Shown: in pieces, positions 1-8,472 of the stretch | How the letters are laid out: every line of letters starts with the position of its first letter | How positions within the stretch are numbered: position 1 is the first letter of the stretch | Origin: Amycolatopsis sp. DSM 110486 | GTDB taxonomy: Bacteria; Actinomycetota; Actinomycetes; Mycobacteriales; Pseudonocardiaceae | Assembly: GCF_019468465.1 (NCBI RefSeq) | Contig: NZ_CP080519.1 | Coordinates: 7,371,001-7,435,000, forward strand | Direction: 5' to 3' | DNA length: 64,000 bases | Made by a program: the position numbers and the translations under genes | Notes under the pieces: generated by a model | Seen by the model: the letters and a program-made list of their open reading frames with translations, nothing else | Database searches by the model: none | What the model was told of the DNA's origin: nothing

Positions 1-78
1 CGTGCGGCGCGGGTGGACCCGGTCGACGCGCAAGTGTTCGGCGATCGAGGATTCCACGGCGTCACCCCGCCGTTTCAT
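1..78 (-). CDS. Possible 5' end of a gene running off the window
   Basis: An open frame starts at an ATG (78-76) on the minus strand and runs off the left edge, giving about 26 residues beginning MKRRGDAVESS. Most third codon positions are G or C, as in the real genes here. The nearest Shine-Dalgarno-like GGAGG lies about 16 bases upstream and fits better an ATG at position 88 that stops after eight codons, so the start is uncertain. Too little is visible to assign a family. The 240 bases between it and the next gene show no other feature. Confidence 0.3.
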   Translation of the reverse strand, partial: MKRRGDAVESSIAEHLRVDRVHPRRT

Positions 79-318
79 GGTGGGTCATGGTGGCCTCCGA
101 GGAACGTGGTGCCGGTTGTTGCCGACCGAACGTAGGCACGGGGGCCACCTGTGACTTGCTTCACAGCGCACCGGGAGTTGCTGCACAGCGCACGTGCGAT
201 TCCGAACGTTCGATTTCGAACACCTCGAACATCACACGCTCCACAGTGGACTCAGGGCGCGGACTTGCAACATGACTCAAGGCGCGGACTCACCACCACG
301 GGCTCGCGTCCGGTCGCC

Positions 319-1026
319 TCACACCGTCGCGGTCAGCTCCGGGTACAGCGCCTCCACTGGACCGGACAGGTTTTCCTTGATGTCCCGCGACGTCTTGTCG
401 GCCAGAACCTCGAGCGCGCCCGCTTCCAGTCCGTCGTAGATCGCCGCCACGATGTCGCGCGGGTCTTCCTTCTCGACGGTCAGCGCCTGGGTCATCGGCG
501 TGTCCGTGTAGCCGAGGTGCGCACCCAGCACGTGGGTCTTCTGGCCGGCGAGGTCGAGCCGCAGTGAGTTGGTGATCTGCCACAGCGCGGCCTTGCTCGA
601 CGAGTACGCGCCCGACTTGGCCAGCCAGCTCAGCGCCGAGTGGATGTCGACGAGGGCGCCGCCGCCGTTGCCCGCCAGCACGGGCGCGAACGCCTGCGCG
701 ACGGCGAGCGCGCCGAAGACGTTCGTCTCGTACATCGCGCGCACCTCGGCCAGCGGCACGGTGAGCAGGCTCTGCCGCCCGCTGACGCCCGCGTTGTTCA
801 CCACCACCGTGGTGTCCGGGGCAGCCGCGGCCGCGGCGGCGACCGAGGCCTCGTCGGTGACGTCGAGGGCGAGTGGCACCACGCGCTCGTCGTCCCACTG
901 GCGCGGCGTGCGCGCCGTCGCGTACACGCGTCGCGCCCCGCGCTCCAGCGCCTGGTTGACGAACTCGATGCCGAGCCCGCCGTTGGCCCCGGTGACCAGG
1001 ACAACCGCACCCTGCAGATCGGTCAT
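319..1026 (-). CDS. SDR family NAD(P)-dependent oxidoreductase
   Basis: A 235-residue short-chain dehydrogenase with a Rossmann fold. The dinucleotide-binding motif TGANGGLG is at residues 12-19, NNAG at 77-80, and the catalytic Tyr141/Lys145 pair in YSSSK, so the active site is intact. Length is normal for a classical SDR. The ATG at 1026 is preceded by a good GGAGGA ribosome site. It diverges from an HxlR regulator 82 bases away, with an inverted repeat between them, so it is probably that regulator's target. HxlR/SDR pairs often respond to electrophiles or quinones, but the substrate cannot be read from the sequence. Confidence 0.9.
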   Translation of the reverse strand: MTDLQGAVVLVTGANGGLGIEFVNQALERGARRVYATARTPRQWDDERVVPLALDVTDEASVAAAAAAAPDTTVVVNNAGVSGRQSLLTVPLAEVRAMYETNVFGALAVAQAFAPVLAGNGGGALVDIHSALSWLAKSGAYSSSKAALWQITNSLRLDLAGQKTHVLGAHLGYTDTPMTQALTVEKEDPRDIVAAIYDGLEAGALEVLADKTSRDIKENLSGPVEALYPELTATV

Positions 1027-1043
1027 GACTTCCTCCGGCTTCT

Positions 1044-1070
1044 CTTGCTTGGTAATTCCAAGTTAGCAAG
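1044..1070. promoter_or_regulatory. Inverted repeat in the SDR/HxlR divergent promoter
   Basis: The intergenic region holds a palindrome CTTGGTAATTCCAAG (1048-1062) enclosed by CTTGCT (1044-1049) and AGCAAG (1065-1070). It lies just upstream of the SDR ribosome site and about 40 bases before the regulator start, the usual place for an HxlR autoregulatory operator. Binding by the adjacent HxlR protein is inferred. Confidence 0.55.
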
Positions 1071-1108
1071 CTGACTCCGAAATGCCAAGTGTGACGTACG
1101 ATGGAGTT

Positions 1109-1570
1109 ATGAAGGCCATGGCGATCCCGACCAACAGCCGCTGCTCGATCGCGCGCAGCCTGGAGGTGCTCGGGCAGAAGTGGAGCCTGCTGATCGTTCG
1201 CGAGGCGTTCCGCGGGCGGACCCGCTTCGCCGAGTTCCAGAAGATCGGCGTGCCGACGGATCTCCTCACGTCCCGGCTGGAATCCTTGGTCGAAGCCGGA
1301 ATCCTCGCGCGGCGGCCGTACCGGGAGCCGGGGCAGCGGGCCCGCGTCGAGTATGTGCTCACCCCGGTCGGGGAAGACCTGCTGCCGGTGCTGGCCGCGC
1401 TGTCGGAGTGGGGCGATGAGTACCTCCCGACCGGCCACGGCCCGGCGACGATCTACGTCGACACGACCGACGACCGGCCCGTGCATCTGGCCTTCGTCGA
1501 CGAAGACGGTCACGTCGTCGACCCGGCGAAGGTCGCCTACCGCCGCGGACCGGGGGCTCTCGAAGACTGA
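1109..1570 (+). CDS. HxlR family transcriptional regulator
   Basis: A 153-residue winged-helix regulator of the HxlR type: a Cys-containing start (NSRCSIARSLEVLGQKWSLL), the recognition region around TRFAEFQKIGVPTDLLTSRL, and the wing YREPGQRARVEYVLTPVG. Members of this family bind DNA as dimers and often sense oxidants or aldehydes through the N-terminal Cys. An ATG at 1082 is also in frame but has no ribosome site; the ATG at 1109 follows a GGAG-like sequence and gives the usual family length, and 1118 is a further alternative. It diverges from the SDR gene and probably represses it. Confidence 0.85.
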   Translation: MKAMAIPTNSRCSIARSLEVLGQKWSLLIVREAFRGRTRFAEFQKIGVPTDLLTSRLESLVEAGILARRPYREPGQRARVEYVLTPVGEDLLPVLAALSEWGDEYLPTGHGPATIYVDTTDDRPVHLAFVDEDGHVVDPAKVAYRRGPGALED

Positions 1571-1574
1571 CGCG

Positions 1575-2453
1575 TCAGGCGCGGTCGGCGAGCACGTCGT
1601 CGGCGTCGGTGCTCAGCGCCAGGTCGCGCTGGGCGGTGAGCGCTTCGAGGTGTTGCCGCCACGCCGTGGTGATGGCCTCGTAGGCCGCGGCGCCGAACAC
1701 GAGCCGCCGGGGCGCGGGCGTGGTGCTCGCGGAGGTGATGATCGCGCGGGCCATCTTCGCCGGATCGCCCGCGACGGCGTGGCGCAGCGTGGTTTCGTCC
1801 ATCCCGCCCGCGAGCGCGCCGCGCACCTGGCCGAGCACGCCGTCCTCGTAGGCGGGCAGCGGTTCGGCCTGCGCGATGTTGGCGTTGAACGCCGTGCGCG
1901 TGCCGCCCGGGGCGATCAGCGTCACCGAAATCCCGAATGCCGCCAGTTCCACCGCCGCCGACTCGAAGAAGCCCTCGACGCCGAACTTCGACGCGTTGTA
2001 CACACTCATGCCCGGGTCGGGCACGTGGCCGCCGGAACTGGACATCTGGATGACCCGCCCGCCGCCCTGCGCGCGCAGCCACGGCGTGACCGCGCGCGTG
2101 AGGTGAATCGGTCCGAGCAGGTTCACGGCGAGCTGCCGGTTCAGCAGCTCGTCCGACAGCTCCTCGGCGGCGCCCAGCGCACCGAACCCGGCGGCGGAGA
2201 ACACGACGTCGATGCGGCCGAGCTCGGTGAAGGCCTGCTCGACCGTCGAGTGGACGGTCTGGGGGTCGGTGACGTCCAGCTCGGCGGTCCACAGCCGATC
2301 GCCGTGCCGGCGCGCGAGCTCCTTCAACGCCGGGCTCAGGTCGCGGCTCGTGGCGGCGACGCGGTGGCCGCCGGCCAGCAGCTGGGCGGTGACCTCGAGC
2401 CCGAAGCCGGAGCCGGCGCCGGTGATGAGCCAGGTCTGGGTGGGAGCAGGCAC
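1575..2453 (-). CDS. SDR family NAD(P)-dependent oxidoreductase
   Basis: A 292-residue extended short-chain dehydrogenase. The cofactor motif TGAGSGFG is at residues 11-18 and the catalytic YNASK at 152-156; the usual NNAG is replaced by SAAG (86-89), a tolerated variant. The GTG at 2453 is chosen because AAGGA lies seven bases upstream; a longer frame up to 2510 would run through an inverted repeat that looks like promoter DNA. It converges on the HxlR gene, with stops only four bases apart. Similar actinobacterial proteins are annotated simply as oxidoreductases; the substrate is unknown. Confidence 0.88.
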   Translation of the reverse strand: MPAPTQTWLITGAGSGFGLEVTAQLLAGGHRVAATSRDLSPALKELARRHGDRLWTAELDVTDPQTVHSTVEQAFTELGRIDVVFSAAGFGALGAAEELSDELLNRQLAVNLLGPIHLTRAVTPWLRAQGGGRVIQMSSSGGHVPDPGMSVYNASKFGVEGFFESAAVELAAFGISVTLIAPGGTRTAFNANIAQAEPLPAYEDGVLGQVRGALAGGMDETTLRHAVAGDPAKMARAIITSASTTPAPRRLVFGAAAYEAITTAWRQHLEALTAQRDLALSTDADDVLADRA

Positions 2454-2478
2454 GACGGAGTCCTTTCGGTAGGCGCCT

Positions 2479-2523
2479 GCCAATGTAGTCGTCGACAACA
2501 ATATGGTCAACGGCTACATTGGC
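2479..2523. promoter_or_regulatory. Perfect 10-bp inverted repeat upstream of the SDR gene
   Basis: GCCAATGTAG (2479-2488) and its exact complement CTACATTGGC (2514-2523) flank 25 bases that contain, on the minus strand, a TTGACC-like -35 element. The arrangement resembles a repressor operator embracing the promoter of the 1575-2453 gene. No obvious cognate regulator is adjacent, so it may be controlled from elsewhere. Confidence 0.5.
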
Positions 2524-2531
2524 CCGTGAAC

Positions 2532-3017
2532 TCAGTCGAAGCGGGAATCGTCACCCCAGATCTTGTCCTGGGACGATTCACTCGACGGCGACACGCGGAT
2601 CACGGCCCCGGTGGCATCGATGTCCAGCACGGTGACGGTGATCCGGTTGGCCAGGCTTACATAGCCCTCGCCGCGGAAATGGCCCTTGATGTCGGGCAGT
2701 TCGGTGCGGTCGATGGCGAAGTCCAGCCGGTCCGGAGCCGACTGCGTGAGCGTCAGCCGGCGCGTGGCGAACCGCGCGTCGAGCGGCACGGTCACCGAAC
2801 CGTGGATGAGCACGTCACACGAACCGTCGCGGCACGCGGTGAGGTCGGACCCGTCTTTCGCGACCAAGGTGTGCGACGTCGTCGTGGTGGGCTCGGCCGG
2901 GACCGTCGAGACAGACGGCGGCGCCACGATCGGCTCGGGCGGCGGCGGAGGTGGCTGGGGCGGCGTCGAACAGCCCGCCGCGAGCAGCACGAACGAGCAG
3001 GCGAGCGCTTTTCTCAT
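2532..3017 (-). CDS. Putative secreted lipoprotein
   Basis: A 161-residue protein with a short lipoprotein signal peptide: positive MRK start, hydrophobic core and lipobox LAAGC with Cys16 as the lipidated residue. A proline-rich tether (about residues 19-32) and a Thr/Ser-rich stretch follow, then a beta-rich domain with one Cys pair (TACRDGSCDV) that could form a small disulfide loop. I do not recognise the family. It is probably anchored on the outer face of the membrane. It sits alone between the SDR and the alginate-lyase-like gene on the same strand, with a weak ribosome site. Confidence 0.75.
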   Translation of the reverse strand: MRKALACSFVLLAAGCSTPPQPPPPPPEPIVAPPSVSTVPAEPTTTTSHTLVAKDGSDLTACRDGSCDVLIHGSVTVPLDARFATRRLTLTQSAPDRLDFAIDRTELPDIKGHFRGEGYVSLANRITVTVLDIDATGAVIRVSPSSESSQDKIWGDDSRFD

Positions 3018-3112
3018 GCGTTCTTGGTAGCACCTCGCCGGGCCGGCGCGGCGGGGGTTCGCGGATTCCGGGGTCGCCGCGCTCGGTACGGCGGCCCCGG
3101 AACCGAATCCGG

Positions 3113-4309
3113 TCAGGCCGGGTTGTCGCCGTGGGTCAGGGTTTCCCACGAGACGAACAAGTTGTTGCTGCCCTGGGGACGGTGGCTCGTGGTGTAGGCC
3201 TGGGTGTTGGTCATGGCGATGCCGAGGCGGTTGTGCAGCGCGTTGTACCCGACCTCGGTCACGGGGCCGAGGCCGCGCTTGACCGTGCCGCCGCAGAGCC
3301 ACGACGGTGCAGCGGTGAGCTCGTATTTCGTCTGGAAGCCCAGCGCCTGGCGCAACCGCTCGCCGATGTCGGTGCCGTAGAGGTCCTGGCCCTGGATGCG
3401 CGAGGTCTCGGCCACCTCCGCGATCGCGGCGATGCCGTAGCCGGTGTGGACGAAGTCGCGGCAGGTCTCCTGGGTGAGACCGTCGACGAAGGTGGACTGG
3501 CCCTGCCAGTAGCCGACGATCTGGTCGCGGGTGTTCAGGCCGCTGCCGGGCACGGTCTTCGGGAGCGCGCCGTCGGAGCTGAGGTAGATGAACGCGGGTA
3601 CGCGGTTGCGGTAAATCGACATGCCGCGGTCGTAGATCGTCTTGTCCTCGAGGAACACGCCGATGCCGACGATGGCCTCGGCGATGCTGAGCTCCCAGTT
3701 GCCGGTGCGCCCGTCGCTGCCCTGGATCTCGTTGTAGTAGACGTTGCGCAGCATCGTGGCGAACCGCCCGGAGTTGGGCCAGGTCCCGTAGGCGTACTTG
3801 ATGATCTCCGCCGCGCGCGGCCACGTCGAGGCCGACCAGGCGGTCTGCAGGTGCGCGTTGTCGCTGGTGTGGTCCTTGATGGTGGCCGACCACGCGTCCA
3901 TGATCTGGATGGCCTTGTTCGCGTAGCGCGCGTCGCCGGTCACGTACCAGGCCAGGGACTGCGTGTAGGCGGCGATCGCGTCTTCGCGCTCGTCGGTGCA
4001 GCCGTTGTTGGGCATCGAGCTGGGCCCGCAGTCGACCACGGCGCGCGGGTGCGGCGTGTAGGACAACGACGCGTACTTCGAGCCCATCATCGAGTCGTAC
4101 GCCTGTTTCTGTGGCTGCGTGCCGGCCTGCACTCGCTGGCGCATGGTGTCCAGCTGGGCCCGGCTGACCAGCACGCCGGGGTGCGTGAAGGTGGCCGGCG
4201 CGGTCGGTGCCGCAGGTGCGGCCGGCTGGGCGGAGGCCGCCGGACCGGTGGCGATCACCACGGCGGTGGCGGCCGCGGCCGCCAGGCAACGAACGAACTT
4301 CCGGTGCAT
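3113..4309 (-). CDS. Secreted alginate lyase family protein
   Basis: A 398-residue exported protein. A Sec-type signal peptide (MHRKFVR, Ala-rich core) ends near ASA at residues 25-27. The mature part is an alpha/alpha-barrel of the alginate-lyase (PL5-like) superfamily, recognisable from WSASTWPRAAEIIKY and NWELSIAEAIVGIGVF. These enzymes cleave uronate polysaccharides by beta-elimination or degrade related exopolymers; the polymer here is unknown. The ATG at 4309 has GAAGGG eight bases upstream, better than the in-frame ATG at 4327. It lies alone, so co-regulation cannot be judged. Confidence 0.82.
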   Translation of the reverse strand: MHRKFVRCLAAAAATAVVIATGPAASAQPAAPAAPTAPATFTHPGVLVSRAQLDTMRQRVQAGTQPQKQAYDSMMGSKYASLSYTPHPRAVVDCGPSSMPNNGCTDEREDAIAAYTQSLAWYVTGDARYANKAIQIMDAWSATIKDHTSDNAHLQTAWSASTWPRAAEIIKYAYGTWPNSGRFATMLRNVYYNEIQGSDGRTGNWELSIAEAIVGIGVFLEDKTIYDRGMSIYRNRVPAFIYLSSDGALPKTVPGSGLNTRDQIVGYWQGQSTFVDGLTQETCRDFVHTGYGIAAIAEVAETSRIQGQDLYGTDIGERLRQALGFQTKYELTAAPSWLCGGTVKRGLGPVTEVGYNALHNRLGIAMTNTQAYTTSHRPQGSNNLFVSWETLTHGDNPA

Positions 4310-4465
4310 GAGCTGCCCTTCGTCCACGACTTTGAGAACAGGGCGCAGGCTGGCGGACCGTGCGTGAAAGGTGAATTTACTTCACCCCCGTTGGTCTGGT
4401 CCACCGAGCGCGAAAACCCGTGTTCCACTGGCAGGGACGGCTTTTTCCTTGCGGCAGCGGCAGTC

Positions 4466-4954
4466 TCACGGCGGGGGCAGCGTGCCGCGCTCCAGGATGT
4501 TGGCGTAGATGTTCTCCATCGCCTCGGTCAGCGGGGTGAGCAGCTCGGCGGGCAGGCCGTCGAAGAAGAGGCCGCGCACCAGGTCGACGTGGCCCGGCGC
4601 CGCCTTCTCCAGCAGCTCGCGGCCCTGCGCGGTCAAGGTGACCTCGGTGGCGCGCCGGTCGGTGCTCGAGGTGCGCGCGTCGACGAGCCCGCGCGTCGCC
4701 ATGCGGCGCACGTGGTGGCCGGTGCGGCTGCGTTCCCAGCCGATCTGGTTGGCCAGCGCGGTCATCTGCATCCGCTCGCCGGGGGCGTTCGCGAGTGCGG
4801 TGAGCACGTCGTAGTCCGGCATGGACAGGTCGCTGTCGGTTTGCAGCTGCCGGTTGATCTCGTAGCTCAGCCGCAGCTGGACGCGGATGTAGGCGAGCCA
4901 GGCGCGCTGCTGTCGCGCGTCGAGCCAGGGGTCGTCTTTGCCTTTAGGTGACAT
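4466..4954 (-). CDS. MarR family transcriptional regulator
   Basis: A 162-residue winged-helix regulator. The MarR fold is visible: helical dimerisation start (LAYIRVQLRLSYEINRQL), DNA-binding core (MTALANQIGWERSRTGHHVRRM) and wing with the conserved D-x-R-A (STDRRATEVTLT). MarR proteins repress neighbouring genes until a phenolic or similar ligand binds. ATG 4954 is preferred; an ATG at 5002 would add 16 residues of low-complexity sequence. It diverges from an SDR/LLM-oxidoreductase operon, the likely target. Confidence 0.85.
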   Translation of the reverse strand: MSPKGKDDPWLDARQQRAWLAYIRVQLRLSYEINRQLQTDSDLSMPDYDVLTALANAPGERMQMTALANQIGWERSRTGHHVRRMATRGLVDARTSSTDRRATEVTLTAQGRELLEKAAPGHVDLVRGLFFDGLPAELLTPLTEAMENIYANILERGTLPPP

Positions 4955-5074
4955 GTCCCGTAATCTGTCGTAGTGGTCGGCGGTGGAGCGAGCAGGCCCC
5001 ATTGTCCCGCGCAGACCGGCCGAGCGGAACGACCACGGCTGGGCCGGGTGAGTACACGGACGGGAAACACGGTT

Positions 5075-5815
5075 ATGAACGCACTACAGGGGAAGACCGC
5101 CGTCGTCACGGGCGGCTCGAGCGGCATCGGGCTCGCGACGGCCCGGCGGTTCGCGGACGAGGGCGCGCGCGTCTTCGTGACGGGACGGCGCAAGGACGTG
5201 CTTGACGCGGCCGTCGCGGAGATCGGCGGCGACGTGACCGGGGTCCAGGTGGACAGTTCCGACCTGGCCGACCTCGACCGGCTCTACGACACCGTTGGCG
5301 GGCCGATCGACGTGCTGTTCGCCAACGCGGGCGGCGGCGAGTTCTCGACGCTGGAGCAGGTCACCGAGAAGCACTTCGACGACACCTTCGCCACCAACGT
5401 GAAGGGCACGCTGTTCACGGTCCAGAAAGCGCTTCCTTCGCTGGTGGACGGCGCTTCGGTGATCTTGACCGCCTCCACCGCGGGCACGAAGGGCAACGAT
5501 GCTTTCGGCGTGTACGCCGCGTCGAAGGCGGCCGTCCGCTCGTTCGCGCGGACCTGGGCGAAAGAGCTGAGCGGTCGCAGGATCCGCGTCAACTCGGTGA
5601 GCCCGGGACCGGTCGACACACCGGGGATCAGCGGGCTCGCGAGCGCCGATTTCGGCGAGGAGCAGCTGAAGGCGGCGCTGGTGAGCTCTGTCCCCTTGGG
5701 ACGGATGGGCCGGCCCGAGGAGATCGCGTCGGTGGCGCTGTTCCTCGCGACGGACGCCAGCAGCTTCGTCACCGGGGTGGAGCTCTTCGCCGACGGCGGG
5801 GCGAACCAGGTATGA
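5075..5815 (+). CDS. SDR family oxidoreductase
   Basis: A 246-residue classical SDR with TGGSSGIG at residues 12-19, NAGG at 84-87, catalytic Ser134 and Tyr147/Lys151 (YAASK), and the C-terminal LFADGGANQV typical of 3-oxoacyl-reductase-like members. All catalytic residues are present. It is first of a two-gene operon, its stop overlapping the LLM gene by four bases, and is divergent from a MarR regulator. The pairing suggests sequential redox steps on one small molecule, which I cannot name. Confidence 0.9.
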   Translation: MNALQGKTAVVTGGSSGIGLATARRFADEGARVFVTGRRKDVLDAAVAEIGGDVTGVQVDSSDLADLDRLYDTVGGPIDVLFANAGGGEFSTLEQVTEKHFDDTFATNVKGTLFTVQKALPSLVDGASVILTASTAGTKGNDAFGVYAASKAAVRSFARTWAKELSGRRIRVNSVSPGPVDTPGISGLASADFGEEQLKAALVSSVPLGRMGRPEEIASVALFLATDASSFVTGVELFADGGANQV

Positions 5816-6684
5816 CCCTCGACATCGGCCGCGTCGGGGTCTGGAGCGTCGAGCTGCGCACGGCCGCGCCGGGCGAGATCGCCGACGCGGCGGCCGAGCT
5901 CGACGAGCTGGGCTTCGGCGCGCTCTGGATCCCCGGTTTGGGTGGCGGCGACATCGTGGGAGACCTCGAGCGGCTGCTCGAGGTGACCCGAGGGCTCACG
6001 GTCGCGCCGGCGGTGTCGAGCATCTGGCGTCACCCGGCGAAGGAACTTGCCGCGGGCCACGCGCGGCTCACGGGCGCCTACGGCGACCGGGTGCTGCTCG
6101 GTCTCGGCGTGAGTGACCCGGGCACCGCCGCCGAGCACGGCCACGAGTATCGGCCGCTGCACGACATGGCCGCGTACCTCGACGAGCTTGACGCCGAGCC
6201 GGAGCCGGTGGCGGCGGAGCGGCTGATCCTCGCGGCGATGGGGCCGAAGATGGTCGGTCTGGCGCGGCGGCGGGCCGGCGGGACGCACCCGTTCCTCGTC
6301 GCACCGGACTACTCGGCGACGGCGCGCGGACTGCTCGGTGCCGGGCCGTTGCTCGCGCCGTACCAGGCCGTGACCCTGGAGCGGGACCCGGCGAAGGCAC
6401 GGGCGGCCGGCCGGGGTTTCCTCGCCGGGTTCTTCGGGGCGCCTGCCTACCGCAAGAGCCTGCTGGCGCAGGGGTTCACGGAAGCCGATCTTGCCGAGGG
6501 CGGCAGCGACCGGCTCGTGGACAGCGTCCTCGCCTGGGGCGACATCGACGCGATCGGCAAGCGCGTGGCGGAACACCTCCAGACGGGCGCGGACCACGTG
6601 GCCCTTCACGTCGTGGGCGGCGGTGACGGTATGCCGATGCCGCAGTGGCGCGAGCTCGCCGGGCTGGGTCAGAGCGCCGGATAG
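5812..6684 (+). CDS. LLM class F420-dependent oxidoreductase (TIGR03620-like)
   Basis: A 290-residue TIM-barrel flavin/F420 oxidoreductase of the luciferase-like class. It begins IGRVGVWSVEL, with LGFGALWIPGLGGGD in strand 1-2, VAPAVSSIWRHP, and GDRVLLGLGVSD, which match the short actinobacterial F420 subgroup. It probably uses reduced F420 for hydride transfer to an unknown substrate. Its ATG overlaps the upstream SDR stop (ATGA), so the two are translationally coupled. It converges with the Old Yellow Enzyme gene, overlapping by 16 bases at the 3' ends. Confidence 0.85.
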   Translation: MTLDIGRVGVWSVELRTAAPGEIADAAAELDELGFGALWIPGLGGGDIVGDLERLLEVTRGLTVAPAVSSIWRHPAKELAAGHARLTGAYGDRVLLGLGVSDPGTAAEHGHEYRPLHDMAAYLDELDAEPEPVAAERLILAAMGPKMVGLARRRAGGTHPFLVAPDYSATARGLLGAGPLLAPYQAVTLERDPAKARAAGRGFLAGFFGAPAYRKSLLAQGFTEADLAEGGSDRLVDSVLAWGDIDAIGKRVAEHLQTGADHVALHVVGGGDGMPMPQWRELAGLGQSAG

Positions 6685-7724
6685 TCCGTGTAGCCCTCGG
6701 CGCCGCCGCCGTAGAACGTGGCGGGGTCGGGGGAGTTGAGGGCCGCGCCGGTCTGCAGCCGGGCGACGACGTCGGGGTTGGCCAGCGCCAGGCGGCCGAG
6801 GGTGACGAGGTCGGCGAGGCCGTTTTCGACGTCGGCGGCGCGTTCCCGGACGGTGGCGCCAGGGCGGGTCAGCAGCAGCGGGCCGGGGAACGCGGTGCGC
6901 AGCTCGGCCAGGAGCGCGTCGTCGCCGTGGTGGGTGACGTGGAGGAAGGCGAGGTCGAGGCGGGCGAGGGCGCGGACCAGGTGGGAGTAGGTCGCCGGCC
7001 CGGTCTCGCCTTCGTCGATGCCGAAGCCGCGCAGGCCGGGGGAGAGGCGCACGGCCGTGCGGTCGGCGCCGATCTCCGCGGCGACGGCCTCGGTCACCTC
7101 GAGCGCGAACCGGGTGCGGCCGGCGATGGAGCCGCCGTACGCGTCGGTGCGGTGGTTGGCATTGGCCGAGAGGAACTGCTGCACGAGGAAACCGTTGGCG
7201 CCGTGGACTTCCACGCCGTCGGCGCCGGCCTCGATCGCGGCGGCGGCCGCGCGGCGGAAGTCGTCGACGGTTTTTCGGACCTCGGCGGTCGAGAGCTCGC
7301 GCGGCGGCGGGACCTGCTGGTTGCCGCTCGGGGTGTGGATGCCGACGCCCGCCGCGACGGCCGACGGCGCGACCGGCGCCCGGCCGTGCGGCGTGTTGTC
7401 GGGGTGTGCGACGCGGCCCGCGTGCATGAGCTGGACGAACAGGTGCCCGCCCGCGTCGTGCACCGCCTTGGTGACCTGCTGCCAGCCGGCGATGTGCGCG
7501 CCGGTGTGGCAGCCGTGGCTGAGCAGGAACCCCTGTCCGTCGGCCGAGGGCTGCGTGCCGCCGGTGATCAGCAGCCCGAGCGACGCTCGTTGCGCGAAGT
7601 ACTCGGCGTCGAGCGGGGTGGGTGATCCGTCGGGCAGCGCGCGGTTGCGCATCATCGGCGACAGCGCCAGCCGGTGGCGCAAACGCATGCGGCCGACGTC
7701 GAGGTGACTCCAGAGATCGGGCAC
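6669..7724 (-). CDS. NADH:flavin oxidoreductase, Old Yellow Enzyme family (alkene reductase)
   Basis: A 351-residue FMN TIM-barrel enzyme. Recognisable OYE motifs are the N-terminal strand LRHRLALSPMMRNRA, VQLMHAGRVAHP, HGANGFLVQQFLSANANHR and DAYGGS, and the C-terminal VTLGRLALANPD phosphate-binding loop. OYEs reduce activated C=C bonds of enals, enones and nitro compounds using NAD(P)H. The GTG at 7724 is chosen because GGAAGGA lies six bases upstream; further upstream is promoter DNA with two TetR-type palindromes. The same palindrome occurs before the sulfurtransferase operon at 62.7 kb, which encodes a Cys-containing TetR protein. Confidence 0.9.
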   Translation of the reverse strand: MPDLWSHLDVGRMRLRHRLALSPMMRNRALPDGSPTPLDAEYFAQRASLGLLITGGTQPSADGQGFLLSHGCHTGAHIAGWQQVTKAVHDAGGHLFVQLMHAGRVAHPDNTPHGRAPVAPSAVAAGVGIHTPSGNQQVPPPRELSTAEVRKTVDDFRRAAAAAIEAGADGVEVHGANGFLVQQFLSANANHRTDAYGGSIAGRTRFALEVTEAVAAEIGADRTAVRLSPGLRGFGIDEGETGPATYSHLVRALARLDLAFLHVTHHGDDALLAELRTAFPGPLLLTRPGATVRERAADVENGLADLVTLGRLALANPDVVARLQTGAALNSPDPATFYGGGAEGYTDYPAL

Positions 7725-7755
7725 GCGGGTTCCTTCCGTCGGCTGCCTGACTGTC

Positions 7756-7795
7756 TGTACCGGATCGTACAGAACGAAGTGTACGGTTCGGTACA
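7756..7795. promoter_or_regulatory. Two TetR-type 16-bp palindromes before the OYE gene
   Basis: TGTACCGGATCGTACA (7756-7771) and TGTACGGTTCGGTACA (7780-7795) are near-palindromes sharing TGTAC-N6-GTACA, centres 24 bp apart. They lie 32-71 bases upstream of the OYE start and 48 bases before the divergent regulator, so they can control both. The same pattern recurs at 62760-62775. Confidence 0.65.
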
Positions 7796-7842
7796 GTGGG
7801 TGATTGGACTCTTCGTCCACACTGGATGTAGTGTCCAGATCC

Positions 7843-8472
7843 ATGGACGGGAGGACGGCGCGCTGGGCGCCGGTGTGCGAGGCGATCGTGCGCCTGCTTT
7901 CGCCGCACGCGGAGGTGGTGCTGCACGACCCGCGCACGGATTGCGTGCTCGGCATCTGGAACGCGTTCTCGGGGCGTGAACCCGGGGACCCGTCGCTGCT
8001 CGGCGAGCTCGACGGCCTGCGGCCCGCGGGGAAAGACGTCTACGGCCCGTACCCGAAGTCATTGCCCGACGGACGGCGGCTGTCGAGTGTGAGCGCCGTG
8101 GTGAGAGACGAACACGGCAACGCCGAAGTGGTGTTGTGCGTGAACGTCGACCGCACCGCGTTCGACCAGGCCGCGCAGTTGCTGTCCGGGTTCGCGGCTC
8201 CGGTGACCGGACAGCCCCAGGCGCTGTTCGAACGCGACTGGACCGAGACGCTCAACGACGTGGTGGGCGAGTTCGTTCGCGATCACGCGACCCCGGTCGA
8301 GGTGTTGACCCGCGAACAACGCCTGGTGCTTCTCGCACGTCTGGACGCCGCCGGTGTGTTCGCGCAGCGTCGATCCGTGCCCGTGGTCGCACGCGCGTTG
8401 CGCATCTCCCGTTCGGCCACCTACCAACTGCTCGCCGAGATGCGCAAGGAGCCCGATGCCGACGCTTCCTGA
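7843..8472 (+). CDS. YheO-like PAS/HTH transcriptional regulator
   Basis: A 209-residue protein with an N-terminal PAS-like sensor (YheO type, about residues 10-125, including HDPRTDCVLGIWN and SSVSAVVRDEHGN) and a C-terminal helix-turn-helix (about 150-205, ending RALRISRSATYQLLAEM). Relatives regulate amino-acid or dipeptide metabolism. ATG 7843 is chosen; a TTG at 7804 is in frame but lies almost against the upstream palindrome. The gene overlaps the aminotransferase gene by 17 bases, so the three genes 7843-10518 form one operon and this protein probably controls it. Confidence 0.78.
   Translation: MDGRTARWAPVCEAIVRLLSPHAEVVLHDPRTDCVLGIWNAFSGREPGDPSLLGELDGLRPAGKDVYGPYPKSLPDGRRLSSVSAVVRDEHGNAEVVLCVNVDRTAFDQAAQLLSGFAAPVTGQPQALFERDWTETLNDVVGEFVRDHATPVEVLTREQRLVLLARLDAAGVFAQRRSVPVVARALRISRSATYQLLAEMRKEPDADAS

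Noticed and set aside
2454..2510. An N-terminal extension of the SDR at 1575-2453
   Set aside because: The extra codons cover an inverted repeat and promoter-like sequence, and the GTG at 2453 has a good ribosome site.
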